This document shows, in pieces, positions 16,744 to 28,100 of a stretch of DNA of 64,000 nt. The number at the start of each line of letters is the position of its first letter. The stretch's first letter is position 1. The translations under genes were made by a program, and so were the position numbers. Source of the stretch: Flavobacterium sp. KJJ (GTDB lineage Bacteria > Bacteroidota > Bacteroidia > Flavobacteriales > Flavobacteriaceae); contig NZ_JARP01000004.1 of NCBI RefSeq assembly GCF_000708595.2, positions 186,001 to 250,000 of the forward strand. The letters run 5' to 3'. The notes under the pieces are model-generated. The model ran no database searches, was not told the DNA's origin, and saw only the letters and a list, made by a program, of their open reading frames with translations.

Positions 16744-17556
16744 ATGGATTCAATATTTAACCTAAGAGGAAAAATAGCACTTATAACGGGCGGCGCGGGT
16801 GTATTAGGAAGCAACTTTGCAAACGTTTTGGCTAATCAGGGCGTTATTGTCGGAATCGTTTCTCAATCGATTGAAAAAGCCAATAAAACGGTAGAAGCAA
16901 TCGAAAGCAATGGCGGAAAAGCTTTTGCAATTCAGGCAAATGTTTTGAATAAAGAAGAACTAGAAAAAGCAAAAAATTTAATTATTGAAAAATACGGCCG
17001 ACTTGACATTCTGATCAATGCTGCTGGAGGAAATATGCCCGGAGCAACTATTAGTCCAGATCAAGCTATTTATGACATGCAGGTTGATGATTTACAAAAA
17101 GTAGTAGATCTGAATATTATTGGAACAATGCTTCCTTCCCAAGTATTTGCTGAGCTTTTTGCCAAACAAAAACAAGGAATTATCATCAATATTTCATCAG
17201 CTTCAGCACAAAGACCTCTGACGAGAGTTGTTGGGTATTCAGCATCGAAAGCCGCGATTGACAATTTCACACAATGGATGTCGGTTGAACTGGCAACAAA
17301 ATATGGCGAAGGAATTCGTGTAAACGCTATTTCGCCTGGATTTTTCATCGGAGAACAAAATCGAGCTTTATTGCTTACTCCAGAAGGAAAATTAACTCCA
17401 AGAGGTGAAAAAATTATCGATCATACTCCAATGGGAAGATTTGGGACGCCGCAAGATATTGATGGTGCGCTTTTATTTTTATGTAGCGACATGTCAAAAT
17501 TTGTGACAGGAACCATTATAAAAGTAGACGGAGGATTTTCGGCTTCTAGTATTTAA
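16744..17556 (+). CDS. SDR oxidoreductase, probable fructuronate/mannonate reductase
   Basis: A 270-residue short-chain dehydrogenase. The cofactor loop is T-G-G-A-G-V-L-G and the catalytic pair is Y165 and K169 in Y-S-A-S-K, with the Ser in I-S-S-A-S. N-A-A-G-G-N-M-P-G-A-T and D-G-G-F at the end fit the SDR group that replaces UxuB in many Bacteroidota and converts D-fructuronate to D-mannonate. The call rests on position directly before uxuA, 8 bp after the aldolase. A gluconate-type SDR is the main alternative. Confidence 0.82.
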   Translation: MDSIFNLRGKIALITGGAGVLGSNFANVLANQGVIVGIVSQSIEKANKTVEAIESNGGKAFAIQANVLNKEELEKAKNLIIEKYGRLDILINAAGGNMPGATISPDQAIYDMQVDDLQKVVDLNIIGTMLPSQVFAELFAKQKQGIIINISSASAQRPLTRVVGYSASKAAIDNFTQWMSVELATKYGEGIRVNAISPGFFIGEQNRALLLTPEGKLTPRGEKIIDHTPMGRFGTPQDIDGALLFLCSDMSKFVTGTIIKVDGGFSASSI

Positions 17557-17580
17557 ATAATTATCAAAAAGCAAATTAGA

Positions 17581-18765
17581 ATGGAACAAACATTACGATG
17601 GTTCGGACCAAATGATCCTGTTTCTTTACAAGATATCGCACAAACCGGAGCAACCGGAATTGTTACCGCACTCCATCATATTCCGAATGGAGAAGTCTGG
17701 AGTATCGACGAAATTATAAAACGTAAAGTCGAAATTGAACATCAGGATGGAGATCCTAAAAAAGGTGCTTCTGGCCTGACTTGGTCGGTTGTAGAAAGTG
17801 TTCCGGTTCATGAAGACATTAAAAAACAAACTGGAAATTACCTTCAATACATTGAAAACTATAAAGAAAGCATTCGAAACTTAGCTTTATGCGGGATAAA
17901 ATGCATCTGTTACAATTTCATGCCGGTTTTAGATTGGTCAAGAACTGATTTGGCTTATGTAACAGCAGACGGATCAAAGGCTTTGCGTTTTGACATTAAT
18001 GCTTTTGCTGCTTTTGAATTGTTTATTTTAAAAAGACCTGGAGCAGAAAGAGAATATACTTCAATACAAATTGAAAAGGCTTCTAAATACTTTAACGCCA
18101 TGAGCGATGATGATAAAGTAAGATTGCAGCAAAATATTCTAGCTGGGCTTCCAGGTGCTGAAGAAGCTTATTCTGTAGAAGATTTTCTAGTGACTTTGAG
18201 TGGTTATAATCATATTGATAGAAAAGCATTAAAGGAAAATCTTTTTTTCTTTTTAAAAGAAATTATTCCAGTAGCCGAAAGTAAAGGCGTTTTGATGGCG
18301 ATTCATCCTGACGATCCGCCTTACCCGATTTTAGGCTTGCCGAGAGTTGTGAGCACCGAAGAAGACTTAACTGAATTAATGAATGCTGCGCCTTCTAAAT
18401 CAAACGGTTTTACGATGTGTACAGGTTCATACGGCGTAAGAGAAGACAACGATTTGCCAGGAATTGTAAAACGTCATGGCGATAAAATGAATTTTATTCA
18501 TTTAAGAAGTACCGAAAGAGACGAAGAAGGAAGTTTTTATGAAGCCAATCATCTTGAGGGTGATGTAGATATGTACGAAGTTGTAAAAGCAATTATCGAA
18601 GTAGAAAAAAGAAACGGAAGCAGCTTGCCGATGCGCCCTGACCACGGGCATCAAATGCTGGACGATTTGAATAAAAAAACAAATCCGGGTTATTCTGCAA
18701 TTGGCCGTTTAAGAGGTCTTGCAGAATTGCGCGGTCTTGAAATGGGGATCAAGAGATCTTTATAA
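17581..18765 (+). CDS. uxuA: Mannonate dehydratase
   Basis: A 394-residue UxuA protein that converts D-mannonate to 2-keto-3-deoxygluconate. The start [14 protein letters not shown] is typical, followed by [30 protein letters not shown] and R-P-D-H-G-H, which supply the metal-binding His/Cys/Asp set. Length is normal. It is the last gene of the operon and is followed by a palindromic repeat region. Confidence 0.95.
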   Translation: MEQTLRWFGPNDPVSLQDIAQTGATGIVTALHHIPNGEVWSIDEIIKRKVEIEHQDGDPKKGASGLTWSVVESVPVHEDIKKQTGNYLQYIENYKESIRNLALCGIKCICYNFMPVLDWSRTDLAYVTADGSKALRFDINAFAAFELFILKRPGAEREYTSIQIEKASKYFNAMSDDDKVRLQQNILAGLPGAEEAYSVEDFLVTLSGYNHIDRKALKENLFFFLKEIIPVAESKGVLMAIHPDDPPYPILGLPRVVSTEEDLTELMNAAPSKSNGFTMCTGSYGVREDNDLPGIVKRHGDKMNFIHLRSTERDEEGSFYEANHLEGDVDMYEVVKAIIEVEKRNGSSLPMRPDHGHQMLDDLNKKTNPGYSAIGRLRGLAELRGLEMGIKRSL

Positions 18766-18800
18766 AAGTTTGTTGCGAAGAAGGTAGAGATTTTTTTTAT

Positions 18801-18970
18801 CTCGCAGGTTTAGCGGATTTTTTGTCATCCTAACGAAGGAAGGATCGCACTAGAAATTCTAAAAGAAAACAGATAATCTTTACAGTGCTACTAGTGTGAT
18901 TTCTCGTTCCTCAAAATGACAAACTACACTTTTAAATGTAATCTGCTAAATCTGGCGAGATCTGCGAGAG
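18801..18970. repeat. Composite palindromic spacer after uxuA
   Basis: An outer pair (CTCGCAGGTTTAGCGGATT at 18801-18819 and its near-complement around 18940-18968) encloses an inner pair, 18823-18853 and 18891-18921. The inner right arm matches the hairpin at 14281-14379; the left arm has diverged but keeps TGTCAT and CACTAG. It occupies the 278-bp gap between uxuA and the beta-helix gene. Confidence 0.7.
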
Positions 18971-19043
18971 AAATAAAAACTTAGTGTCTTAGCGTAGCGG
19001 CAAAAGCTCAAAAAAACTAACTAACCACAAAAAACCACAAACC

Positions 19044-20669
19044 ATGATTCGCCAAGCCATTCTTATCTCCTGTGTTCTTTTTATGAACACTTTAATGGCA
19101 CAGGAAATACCCAAAATTATTACTTCAAAAACCAATTATCTCCCTGATTTCAGCTATGCCGGATATCATTTCGGCGAAAGCCAAATTCTACAAAACGAAG
19201 GAAAAGTTATTAATGCCACAGATTTTGGCGTAAAGGCAAATGATAATTTAGATGATTCGAAAGCACTTTTGAAGGCTTTAAAAATTGCGAATGAAACACA
19301 GGGAAATGTAATTTTGCAATTACCCGCCGGACGAATTATCCTAAGTGATGTAGTATACATCGAAAGAAGCAATTTTGTCCTTCGAGGTGCAGGTTCTGGA
19401 GAAAATGGTACAGAAATTTATTGTCCTCGACCGCTTATGTATCTTAAAGATCCTGAATCACTTGCAGAATTAAGAGAATATTTAACCACTTTCGACAAAA
19501 GACAGCGCGAACCAGAAAACAATATTGATTTGCCTTTTTCGCAATATGCCTGGTCTGGAGGTTTTATTTGGACACAAATCCCGAATGAACGTGTAAAATC
19601 ATATTTAGATAAATACGAGCCAACTCCAAATGTTTTAGCGAAAGTCAGCTCTGGCAATATGGGCGAACATAGCATTACAGTTTCTGATGTCAAAAATTTA
19701 AAAGTCGGAGATATTGTCGAACTTCAGTTATTCAATAAAGATGGAGAAAGAGGTGAAATCATCAAAGATTTATATAACGGTGCCAATGTAAAACCAGGTT
19801 CGCATCATTGGAAATTTCCGAAACTTCCAATCGTTAGACAACAAGTAGAAATTACTAAGATTTCAGGTTCTAAAATAACTATAAAAACACCTTTAACCAT
19901 TGCCATAAAACAGAGTTATCAGGCACAATTGGTAGAATGGAAACATTTAAATGAAGTTGGAATTGAGCATCTGCGTTTTACTTTTCCTGATATTCCAAGA
20001 GTTGCGCATCATGTCGAGCCGGGAAATAATGCGATATTTTTAACGCGTCTTTTTAACGGCTGGGTCAAAGATGTTACCATTACAAATGCCGACAGCGGTA
20101 TTTTAGCTGAAGAAATTTCAAATGTTACGGTTCAAGATATCATTACAAATGGTGATCATATGGCTCATTATACTGTGACTTTAGGCGGTGTGCATAATGT
20201 TTTGGTCAAAAATCTTAAAATTTATAATAAAACAGTTCATCCGCTGAGCTTCAATACTTTTGCGACGAAAAATGTATATCAGAATTGTGAAATTTTTGCT
20301 GATCCACTTTTAGATCAGCATTCTGGAGCCAATCATCAAAATTTATTCGATAATATAACCGTACACATAACTCCAGATAAAAACAACAGTTACCTGTTAT
20401 TTGGCGGTGGCGGTGCTGATTATTGGAAACCCTCACACGGACCGTTCAGTACGTTTTGGAATTTAAATATAGACGTCGCAAATCCAGATTCTAAAGCAGT
20501 TTTATTATACGGAATGAAAGATGGACCATTTGCCAGAATTATAGGCGTTAACGGAAATGCTAAATTCGAAATAAAATATGAACCCGACGCTTATATTGAA
20601 TTTTTAAATACGCCAATGGATAAAATTCCTTCACTGTATGATTATCAACTGCTAAAACGCTTGAAGTGA
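19044..20669 (+). CDS. Secreted right-handed beta-helix protein, candidate polysaccharide lyase
   Basis: A 541-residue protein with a signal peptide (to about A-Q, residue 20). The motif V-I-N-A-T-D-F-G-V-K-A-N-D-N-L-D-D-S is the typical start of a pectate-lyase-3-type beta-helix. I-T-N-A-D-S-G, I-Y-N-K-T-V-H-P and Q-N-C-E-I-F rungs follow, with H-S-G-A-N-H-Q-N-L-F near the C-terminal third. I cannot place it in a numbered lyase or hydrolase family. Context makes it the best candidate for the lyase that generates the unsaturated uronides used by the GH88 enzyme downstream. A GH28-like hydrolase fold or a non-catalytic role remains possible. Confidence 0.65.
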   Translation: MIRQAILISCVLFMNTLMAQEIPKIITSKTNYLPDFSYAGYHFGESQILQNEGKVINATDFGVKANDNLDDSKALLKALKIANETQGNVILQLPAGRIILSDVVYIERSNFVLRGAGSGENGTEIYCPRPLMYLKDPESLAELREYLTTFDKRQREPENNIDLPFSQYAWSGGFIWTQIPNERVKSYLDKYEPTPNVLAKVSSGNMGEHSITVSDVKNLKVGDIVELQLFNKDGERGEIIKDLYNGANVKPGSHHWKFPKLPIVRQQVEITKISGSKITIKTPLTIAIKQSYQAQLVEWKHLNEVGIEHLRFTFPDIPRVAHHVEPGNNAIFLTRLFNGWVKDVTITNADSGILAEEISNVTVQDIITNGDHMAHYTVTLGGVHNVLVKNLKIYNKTVHPLSFNTFATKNVYQNCEIFADPLLDQHSGANHQNLFDNITVHITPDKNNSYLLFGGGGADYWKPSHGPFSTFWNLNIDVANPDSKAVLLYGMKDGPFARIIGVNGNAKFEIKYEPDAYIEFLNTPMDKIPSLYDYQLLKRLK

Positions 20670-20673
20670 TTTA

Positions 20674-20788
20674 TGCCAAGAAGTCACAAAGGAGCAAAGT
20701 TTTTTTTCAAGATTAGATTTAATCGCGCAAAGCAGCAGAGTCGCAAAGTTTAGTATAAAATTATTTGTGTCTTTGTGGCTTTGTGGCC
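20674..20788. repeat. Intergenic inverted repeat of the CACAAAG type
   Basis: GCCAAGAAGTCACAAAGGAG near the left end pairs loosely with GTGTCTTTGTGGCTTTGTGG at the right. The same words return at 30839-30893, 33341-33520 and 41664-41793, always between genes. Confidence 0.65.
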
Positions 20789-20801
20789 AAAACCTCATGC
20801 C

Positions 20802-23800
20802 ATGAAATACAAAATAGCTTTTCTATTAATCGTATCTGTTTTCGGAAATATATTTTCCCAAAATAAATATCGGCTTAAAAATATTTCTACTGCTGACGGA
20901 CTTTCGCAGAGTTCTGTTATTGCTATACATCAGGATAAATTTGGCCAGATGTGGTTTGGTACGCGTGACGGTCTAAATAAATATGACGGAAGCAAATTCA
21001 CCATTTTTAGAAATGATGTGACAAATAAACATTCGATCAGCAACAACGATATTTTATCGATTGAGGAAGATAATTCAGGAAAAATTTGGGTTGGAACTTA
21101 CAATGGGCTAAACTGTTACGATCCTGTTCAGAATACATTTACAAGATATCTTCATACCAAAACCAATCATACCATAAGCAGTAACGCTATTTGGTCTATA
21201 AAGGAAATTGGCGATGAAATGTGGTTTGGAACTTCAAAAGGATTAACAATTTACAACAAAAAAAACAGCAAATTCACTTCTATTTTTCATTCGGATACAG
21301 ACGCTTCTACTCTGCCTAGCAATAATATCATTACAATCTTAAAAACAAAAAAAGACGAAATCTGGATTGGAACTACAAAAGGATTATGTAAGCTTCTCAG
21401 CAGAAAAAATGGAAAATTTATCTTCAAAAACTACCTTTTAAATCCTGTTGATCAGCTAAATGTTCAGGCAATTGCCGAAGATACTTCAGGGAATTTATGG
21501 ATCGGGACAAAAAATAAAGGCCTTTTAAAATTCGATAAAACTTCTAATCAATTCGTCTCTTTTTTATCCGATGAAAAATATCGCGAAATCAATACTGATA
21601 TTCGTTCATTGGCAATTGACAGTCAGGGTTCTTTATGGATTGGTGCTTATGACGGAATCTACATTTTAGGCAAAGACAAAAGCCTGCAAAAAATAAACAA
21701 CAGCAACAACAGTAACGGAATCGACAAAGTAAAATCTGTTTTTATTGATCAAAAAGGTTCGGTTTGGATTGGATGCTATTATAAAGGGGTTAATATTTGG
21801 GATATTTCGAATGTCAATTTTTCTAATTATAATCAGAATTCGAAAAAAATTCCGATGAGTTTTGATGTCGTAAGTTCGATTATTGCTGATAAAAATCAGA
21901 ACATTTATTTTGGAACAGAAGGCGGCGGCATCACTGTTTATAATAAGAATAGTGAAACTACAAGTTACATCAACAGCAAAAGCGGTCAGACTACAAAAAA
22001 TGATATTAAATCAATGTGTCTTGCAGACGACATTTTATGGATTGGAACTTTTTCGAAAGGTTTGTCTGCTTACAATACTATTTCTAAAAGAATTGAAGAC
22101 AACAGAATTGGTTCTGATTTAAATGCTTTATTAAAGGAATCCGGTGTTTATTCTATTAAATCAGAAAAAAATGGCATTCTCTGGATTGGTACTTTTGGCA
22201 AAGGATTAATTCGTTACGATACCATTGCTAAAACTTTTCAAGTTATTGGCAATGATACTGCTAAACCTAATTTCTTAACCAATAATATTATCCGAACCAT
22301 TTTAGTCGATCAAAAAAATGGTATCTGGGTTGGAACTCAAAACGGTCTTAATTTTATTCCGAGTAATAATTTTAGTCCAAATAAATATTCTATTAAACAT
22401 TACTTTTTTGATAGTTCTTCTTTATCTGGTGATGATATTTTAACTTTGTTTCAAGACAGCCACAAGAAAATTTGGGTTGGCACCAAAGCGAAAGGGCTTC
22501 ATTATTATGATGGAAAAAAATTTAATAAAATTAATTTAAGAGTTGGAAATACGGTTATTACATCTATACATTCGATACTCGAAGATGACGATAAAAACCT
22601 ATGGATCAGTACAAATCAGGGAATTATAAAATACAGTACCGCTCAAAAAACCGTTGTTATTTATGACCAGAAAGATGGTTTGGCGAGTAATGAATTCAAT
22701 GATAATTCGGCGTTAAAACTAGATTCAAATAAGTTTTATTTTGGAAGCCCGTCTGGCGCAACTTATTTTGATGCCAAGAAAATTTCCATAAATCAATATG
22801 CACCGCAGGTTTTAATCACTAATCTGAAAATCAAAAATGAAACCATCAACGCAAATGATGCAGCTGAGATTTTAGAAAAAAGCATTGGCTACACCAAAAC
22901 CATTACGCTTGATTACGATAAAGCCAATTTTTCAATAGATTTTGTGATTCCAAATTACATTCGATCAAAAAACAATCAATACAGTTACCGCTTGACGGGA
23001 TTGGAAAACAATTGGACCATTACTAAAAATACGGAAGCTATTTTTGCCATTCAAAATCCGGGAACTTATGTTTTTGAAGTTCGAGGAGCCAATAATGACG
23101 GTGTTTGGAATAAGGTGCCAACAACTTTAACAGTGATTGTAAATCCAGCTCCTTGGCGCAGTATTTGGGCTTTTTTATTGTATGGAATTTTAATTGGGCT
23201 AGGATTGTACGGTTTAATTTGGATTATGAAATCAAAAGCCAGGCTTAAACAAAAATTGGAATTAGAGTATTTAGAAACCAAACGAATTGAAGAAAACAAT
23301 TTAGCAAAACTTGATTTCTTTACCAATATCTCGCATGAATTCAGAACACCTTTAACACTGATTTTAGGTCCATTACAACAGATTTTAGCTGATTATAACG
23401 GAACCAATGAAATGTATAAAAAGCTTTTGGTTATTGAAGGAAGCGCCAATCATCTTTTAAGTCTCATTAACCGTTTAATGGATTTTAGAAAATTAGAAAA
23501 TCATCAAGTGAAACTCGAATCAGCAAAGGGAAATATTGTAAAATTTACAAAAGAAATCTTTTTGTCTTTTATTGAATATGCAAAAGACGGCGGTTACACT
23601 TATACTTTTGAATCATCTGAAGAAGAAATTCTGGTTTATTTTGATCGATACAAATTAGAGCGTGTTTTTTACAATCTGATTTCAAATGCATTTAGATATA
23701 CGCCAAAAGGCGGCAAAATCCATCTTAAAATATCGCACGACAGCGAAAATATTTTTATTGCTATTGAGGATTCGGGAGTTGGAATTGCTGCAGAGCATAT

Positions 23801-24893
23801 AGATAAAATTTTTGATTTGTTTTTTGAAGTTCCGATGCACAACAATGTTCAGAAAAACTATAATAAAGGAACTGGAATTGGTTTGTCAATTGTAAAAAAC
23901 ATTGTGAAACTCCATAAGGGAAACATTGAAGTAACCAATAAAGAAAAGGCAGGGGTTGTTTTCAAAGTGACACTTCCGCTGGGCAGAGAACATCTTTTAG
24001 ACAGTGAAATTATTCAAGATTTTAAAATCAGTGATGATATTGTTCAATACACTTCTCAATTAGAAACTTCGGAAATTGCAGAACCTGAAGACATTGATGA
24101 TTTTGTAGTTAATGAAGAAAAACAGACTATTTTGATTGTTGAAGATCATAAAGTACTTCGTTCATTTATGAAAAATCTTCTCAAAAAAGAATACAATATT
24201 ATTGAAGCCGAAAACGGGAAAATTGCCTACGACAAAGCAATAAAACATATTCCAAATTTAATTATCAGCGACGTTATTATGCCAGAAATGGTGGGAACAG
24301 AGCTTTGTTCTAAAATTAAAGAAAATCTCAAAACAAGTCATATTCCGGTTATATTATTGACTTCGAGATCATCTTTGGTTTATAAATTTGAAGGACTCGA
24401 AAGCGGTGCCGATGATTACATCAGCAAACCTTTCAATTTAATTGAATTTAAACTTCGCGTAAAAAATCTTTTGAATTCAACCGAAAGACTCAAAAACAAA
24501 TTTACAAGCGAGGATAATTTTATTCCGTCAGAAATCACGGTTTCTTCTTTAGACGAAGATTTGCTGAAAAAAGCATTTAAAATTGTCGAAGAAAATATTT
24601 CAAACGAGCAATTTGATATTCCGTTTTTCTGTTCAGAATTAGGTGTAAGCCGTACGATGTTATTTCTAAAAATCAAAGCTTGGACGAATTATACACCAAA
24701 CGAATTTATTCATGAAATACGATTAAAACGTGCTGCTCAATTATTAGAACAAAATAAATTAAATGTTTCTGAAATCAGTTATAAAGTGGGTTTCAACAAT
24801 CCAAAATACTTCAGCAAATGCTTTCAGAAAAAGTACGGAGAAACGCCGTCACAATTTGCTGACAAATTTTTCAAATCTTCAGAAGTTTTTTAA
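20802..24893 (+). CDS. Hybrid two-component system sensor/regulator (HTCS)
   Basis: The start is set at the ATG at 20802 (M-K-Y-K-I-A-F), because the frame extending to 20775 lies in repeat DNA. About 1363 residues: signal peptide, two seven-blade propeller repeats with W-(F/I)-G-T motifs, Y_Y_Y domain (about 725-770), TM helix (about 789-809), HisKA with H843 in I-S-H-E-F-R-T-P-L, and HATPase with N, G1 (D-S-G-V-G-I) and G2 (G-T-G-I-G-L) boxes. A receiver domain has Asp near 1153 in I-S-D-V-I-M-P-E, and an AraC HTH closes the protein (about 1260-1355). HTCS proteins bind oligosaccharides in the periplasm and activate the adjacent susCD genes. It lies immediately upstream of susC. Confidence 0.95.
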   Translation: MKYKIAFLLIVSVFGNIFSQNKYRLKNISTADGLSQSSVIAIHQDKFGQMWFGTRDGLNKYDGSKFTIFRNDVTNKHSISNNDILSIEEDNSGKIWVGTYNGLNCYDPVQNTFTRYLHTKTNHTISSNAIWSIKEIGDEMWFGTSKGLTIYNKKNSKFTSIFHSDTDASTLPSNNIITILKTKKDEIWIGTTKGLCKLLSRKNGKFIFKNYLLNPVDQLNVQAIAEDTSGNLWIGTKNKGLLKFDKTSNQFVSFLSDEKYREINTDIRSLAIDSQGSLWIGAYDGIYILGKDKSLQKINNSNNSNGIDKVKSVFIDQKGSVWIGCYYKGVNIWDISNVNFSNYNQNSKKIPMSFDVVSSIIADKNQNIYFGTEGGGITVYNKNSETTSYINSKSGQTTKNDIKSMCLADDILWIGTFSKGLSAYNTISKRIEDNRIGSDLNALLKESGVYSIKSEKNGILWIGTFGKGLIRYDTIAKTFQVIGNDTAKPNFLTNNIIRTILVDQKNGIWVGTQNGLNFIPSNNFSPNKYSIKHYFFDSSSLSGDDILTLFQDSHKKIWVGTKAKGLHYYDGKKFNKINLRVGNTVITSIHSILEDDDKNLWISTNQGIIKYSTAQKTVVIYDQKDGLASNEFNDNSALKLDSNKFYFGSPSGATYFDAKKISINQYAPQVLITNLKIKNETINANDAAEILEKSIGYTKTITLDYDKANFSIDFVIPNYIRSKNNQYSYRLTGLENNWTITKNTEAIFAIQNPGTYVFEVRGANNDGVWNKVPTTLTVIVNPAPWRSIWAFLLYGILIGLGLYGLIWIMKSKARLKQKLELEYLETKRIEENNLAKLDFFTNISHEFRTPLTLILGPLQQILADYNGTNEMYKKLLVIEGSANHLLSLINRLMDFRKLENHQVKLESAKGNIVKFTKEIFLSFIEYAKDGGYTYTFESSEEEILVYFDRYKLERVFYNLISNAFRYTPKGGKIHLKISHDSENIFIAIEDSGVGIAAEHIDKIFDLFFEVPMHNNVQKNYNKGTGIGLSIVKNIVKLHKGNIEVTNKEKAGVVFKVTLPLGREHLLDSEIIQDFKISDDIVQYTSQLETSEIAEPEDIDDFVVNEEKQTILIVEDHKVLRSFMKNLLKKEYNIIEAENGKIAYDKAIKHIPNLIISDVIMPEMVGTELCSKIKENLKTSHIPVILLTSRSSLVYKFEGLESGADDYISKPFNLIEFKLRVKNLLNSTERLKNKFTSEDNFIPSEITVSSLDEDLLKKAFKIVEENISNEQFDIPFFCSELGVSRTMLFLKIKAWTNYTPNEFIHEIRLKRAAQLLEQNKLNVSEISYKVGFNNPKYFSKCFQKKYGETPSQFADKFFKSSEVF

Positions 24894-24917
24894 ATAATCT
24901 GCATTTTTAAACGCTTT

Positions 24918-24953
24918 AAAAAAGGGTATCTGTATTTTTAGATACCCTTTTTT
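24918..24953. terminator. Rho-independent terminator after HTCS
   Basis: AAAAAAGGGTATCT pairs with AGATACCCTTTTTT across an 8-nt loop, and the stem runs into a T-rich tail. It is placed 25 bp after the HTCS stop. Confidence 0.85.
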
Positions 24954-24978
24954 GTATTTCTATATCGGTTCTGCCTGA

Positions 24979-24986
24979 TACATTTG
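24979..24986 (+). promoter_or_regulatory. TAnnTTTG-like -7 element upstream of susC
   Basis: TACATTTG matches the Bacteroidota -7 consensus and follows the HTCS terminator. The nearest TTG lies 24 bp upstream (24952-24954), longer than usual, as expected for an activator-dependent promoter. This is a candidate for the HTCS-controlled susC promoter. Confidence 0.45.
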
Positions 24987-24990
24987 TGGT

Positions 24991-25083
24991 ATGAAAATCA
25001 AAAAAACAAAATTCATACTACTGCAAATTCTATTTGTGATAGTCATAATAGGAATGAGTTTATTGCTTTTTTATTTTATCTAA
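24991..25083 (+). CDS. Possible 30-residue hydrophobic peptide before susC
   Basis: ATG at 24991 opens 30 codons ending at TAA 25081-25083. The peptide begins M-K-I-K-K-T-K and continues as a single hydrophobic segment (I-V-I-I-G-M-S-L-L-L-F-Y), the charge pattern of a small inner-membrane protein. It starts about 5 bp after the TACATTTG box, so translation from that promoter would be leaderless. It may be a chance frame. It ends 24 bp before susC. Confidence 0.35.
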   Translation: MKIKKTKFILLQILFVIVIIGMSLLLFYFI

Positions 25084-25107
25084 CATTAACCTTAAACCAA
25101 AAAATGA

Positions 25108-28100
25108 ATGTTTACAAACCAAAAAATCAAATCGCTTAAATGGTGTTTGCTGGCGGCCTTTTTACTGGCAAATATTGTGATGAATGCACAGGAACGAAAA
25201 GTTACAGGAAAAGTAACTTCTAGTGAAGATTTGCTCGGGCTTCCTGGTGCCAATGTTTATATTAAAGGATCTTCAGTTGGAGCATCTGCAGACATGGACG
25301 GGAATTATACTGTTATAGTTTCTGAGAAAAACGCAGTATTGGTTTTCAACTTTGTGGGATATCAAACGGTAGAAATTCCGGTTGGAAATAAAACCACCGT
25401 AAATGTCAGTTTAAAGCCAGACACCAAAAATCTTGACGAAGTAATTGTTGTGGGTTACGGTACGCGTAAAAAAAGTGACATTACGGGTTCAGTTTCATCT
25501 GTAACTGCAAAAGAGTTAACGGCTTATCCTTTATTAAATGCAGAACAGGCTTTGCAAGGCCGTGCTGCAGGGGTTTCAGTACAAACTAATAATGGCGGCG
25601 AGCCTGGTGCTCCGGTAAAAATCAGAGTTCGTGGAGGAACCTCAATTAATGCCAGCGGAGATGCCCTTATTGTTGTTGATGGTTTTGCAGGGGTTTCGAT
25701 GCCCGCGCCACAAGATATTGCTTCTATTGAAGTTTTAAAAGATGCTTCTGCAACGGCAATTTATGGATCGAGAGGTTCGAATGGCGTTATCATGGTTACA
25801 ACTAAAAAAGGTAAAGCAGGAAAACCAGTAATCGAATTCAGCAATTCAACTTCGGTACAATCTGTAAACAATAAATTACATTTATTAAACGCAGATCAGT
25901 TTGTGGCATATAGAAAAAGCTTTACCACGCATACAGCGGCAGGAGCTAATACAGATTGGCAAGATGTAATTTACCGTGACGGAATGATTTCGAACAGTCA
26001 ATTATCATTTTCGGGAGGATCAGAAAAAGTGAGGTATTATGTTTCTGGAAATTATTTTAATCAAAATGGAGTTGTAATAAATTCAGGAATTGATAAATAT
26101 TCGATTGTAAGCAATTTGGAAGCTGATTTATCTGATAAGTTTAAAGTGGGTTTGAATTTATTTCAAAGCAAACAAAACAAAGATGGAATCATAAGCCAGA
26201 CTGGAGCTGGAGGAACTGGCGCAGCGGGCGTAATTGCGGCGGCGTACCGATTTATGCCAGATAAAGGAATTTACAATGCAGACGGAAGTTACACCTCTAC
26301 AGCTCCAATTGGAGATGATATCGATAATCCGTACGCAACGGCAATGGAAAATATTTTAGAAACGGTTTCTATCGTAAACAGATCTAATTTCTTTGCACAA
26401 TATAAAATCACAAATGATCTTGATTTTAAAACAACTTTAGGATTAAACGAAACAAATTCTCAAACCGGTAGATATATTCCATCTACTTTAATTGCTGGAA
26501 AAACAATTAAAGGAGAGGCTTCTGTAAGCAACAATAGATTTTCTTCTTTCTTGACAGAGAATTATTTGACTTATAAAAAAGAAATTATCGAAAAAGGAAT
26601 TTTGACAGTTCTTGGAGGTTATTCGTATCAAAAAAATAAAAGCGAATCATCTTCTGCAGCTTCAAGAGGATTTTTGACGAATACCAATTCGTATCACAAT
26701 TTAGGAGCCGGAACAGTGTATTTAAAACCCGATTCTTCTTTATCTGAAACCGAATTAATTTCTGCTTTCGGAAGATTGAACTTTGATTACGACGATAAAT
26801 ATTTATTGACTTTTACTGCCAGACGCGATGGCTCTTCAAGTTTTAGTAAAAATTACAAATACGGAACTTTTCCTTCGGGAGCAATTGGCTGGAATATCGC
26901 GAAAGAAAACTTCTTGAAAGACAGCAAAACAGTTTCAAATCTTAAATTGAGAGCAAGTTATGGGGCAACCGGAAATCCGTCAATTGGCGCCTACTCTACT
27001 TTATCAAGATTCTCTGAAATTTATGATGTGAGCGGCGACGTTATTGTAAATGCGGTGCAGTTGACCTCTTTGGATAATCCGAATTTAAAATGGGAAACTT
27101 CATATCAGCAGGATTACGGAATTGATTTGGGTTTATTTGATAACAGAATCAGCCTTACTGCAGATTATTACAAAACAATTACCAAAGATTTATTGTTTAA
27201 CAGACCATTGCCAGGAGTTTCTGGAATTGCTTCTCAGCTTCAAAACGTTGGACAATTAGAAAACAAAGGATGGGAATTGGGCATTAATACTAAAAACTTT
27301 ACTGGACCTGATTTTACTTGGTCAACAAATTTCAATATCTCCTCTAACAAAAATAAAGTATTGAAATTAGCTGATAATAAAGACTTGTTGATTAACTCTG
27401 CACCAGGGCATTTCCTTGCAACAGAATCTCAAATTTTAAGAGTTGGACAGCCAGTGGGATCATTTTTCGGATTTATTTATGATGGCGTAATTCAACAAGG
27501 AGAAACAGTTCTTCCGGGTAATTTTGAAACTGCTCCAGGCGGTGAAAAATTTAAAGATGTAAATGGCGACGGAAAACTAGATTCTAATGATAAAACAATT
27601 ATCGGAAATCCAAATCCGGATTTCATATTTGGCTTGAATAATGATTTCACTTATAAAAATTTAGACTTAAATATCTTCTTTCAAGGTTCAGAAGGAAATC
27701 AAATCTTGAACTATACTTTGATGGAATTGGCTTCTGGGAACAACAATGCTACAACAGAAGTTCTAGACGCTTGGACACCAACAAATACAGATACAAATGT
27801 TCCGGCAAATGCTGCAAGAACAAAAAGAATTACATCAAGGTTTGTGTACGATGCTAGTTATATCCGTCTAAAAAACATCTCTATTGGTTATAGTTTAGAT
27901 GAAAAATTTGTTTCGAAAATGGGATTAAGCAAAGTTCGTTTTTACATCAGTGCACAAAACTTATGGACCATTACAGATTATCCAGGTTCTGACCCAGAAA
28001 CCAATTATCTGAACGATACAAACGCCAGAAGCAACACCAACTTAGGTTTAGATTATGGAAGTTACCCGAATGTGAGAACATTTACAATGGGTTTTAACTT

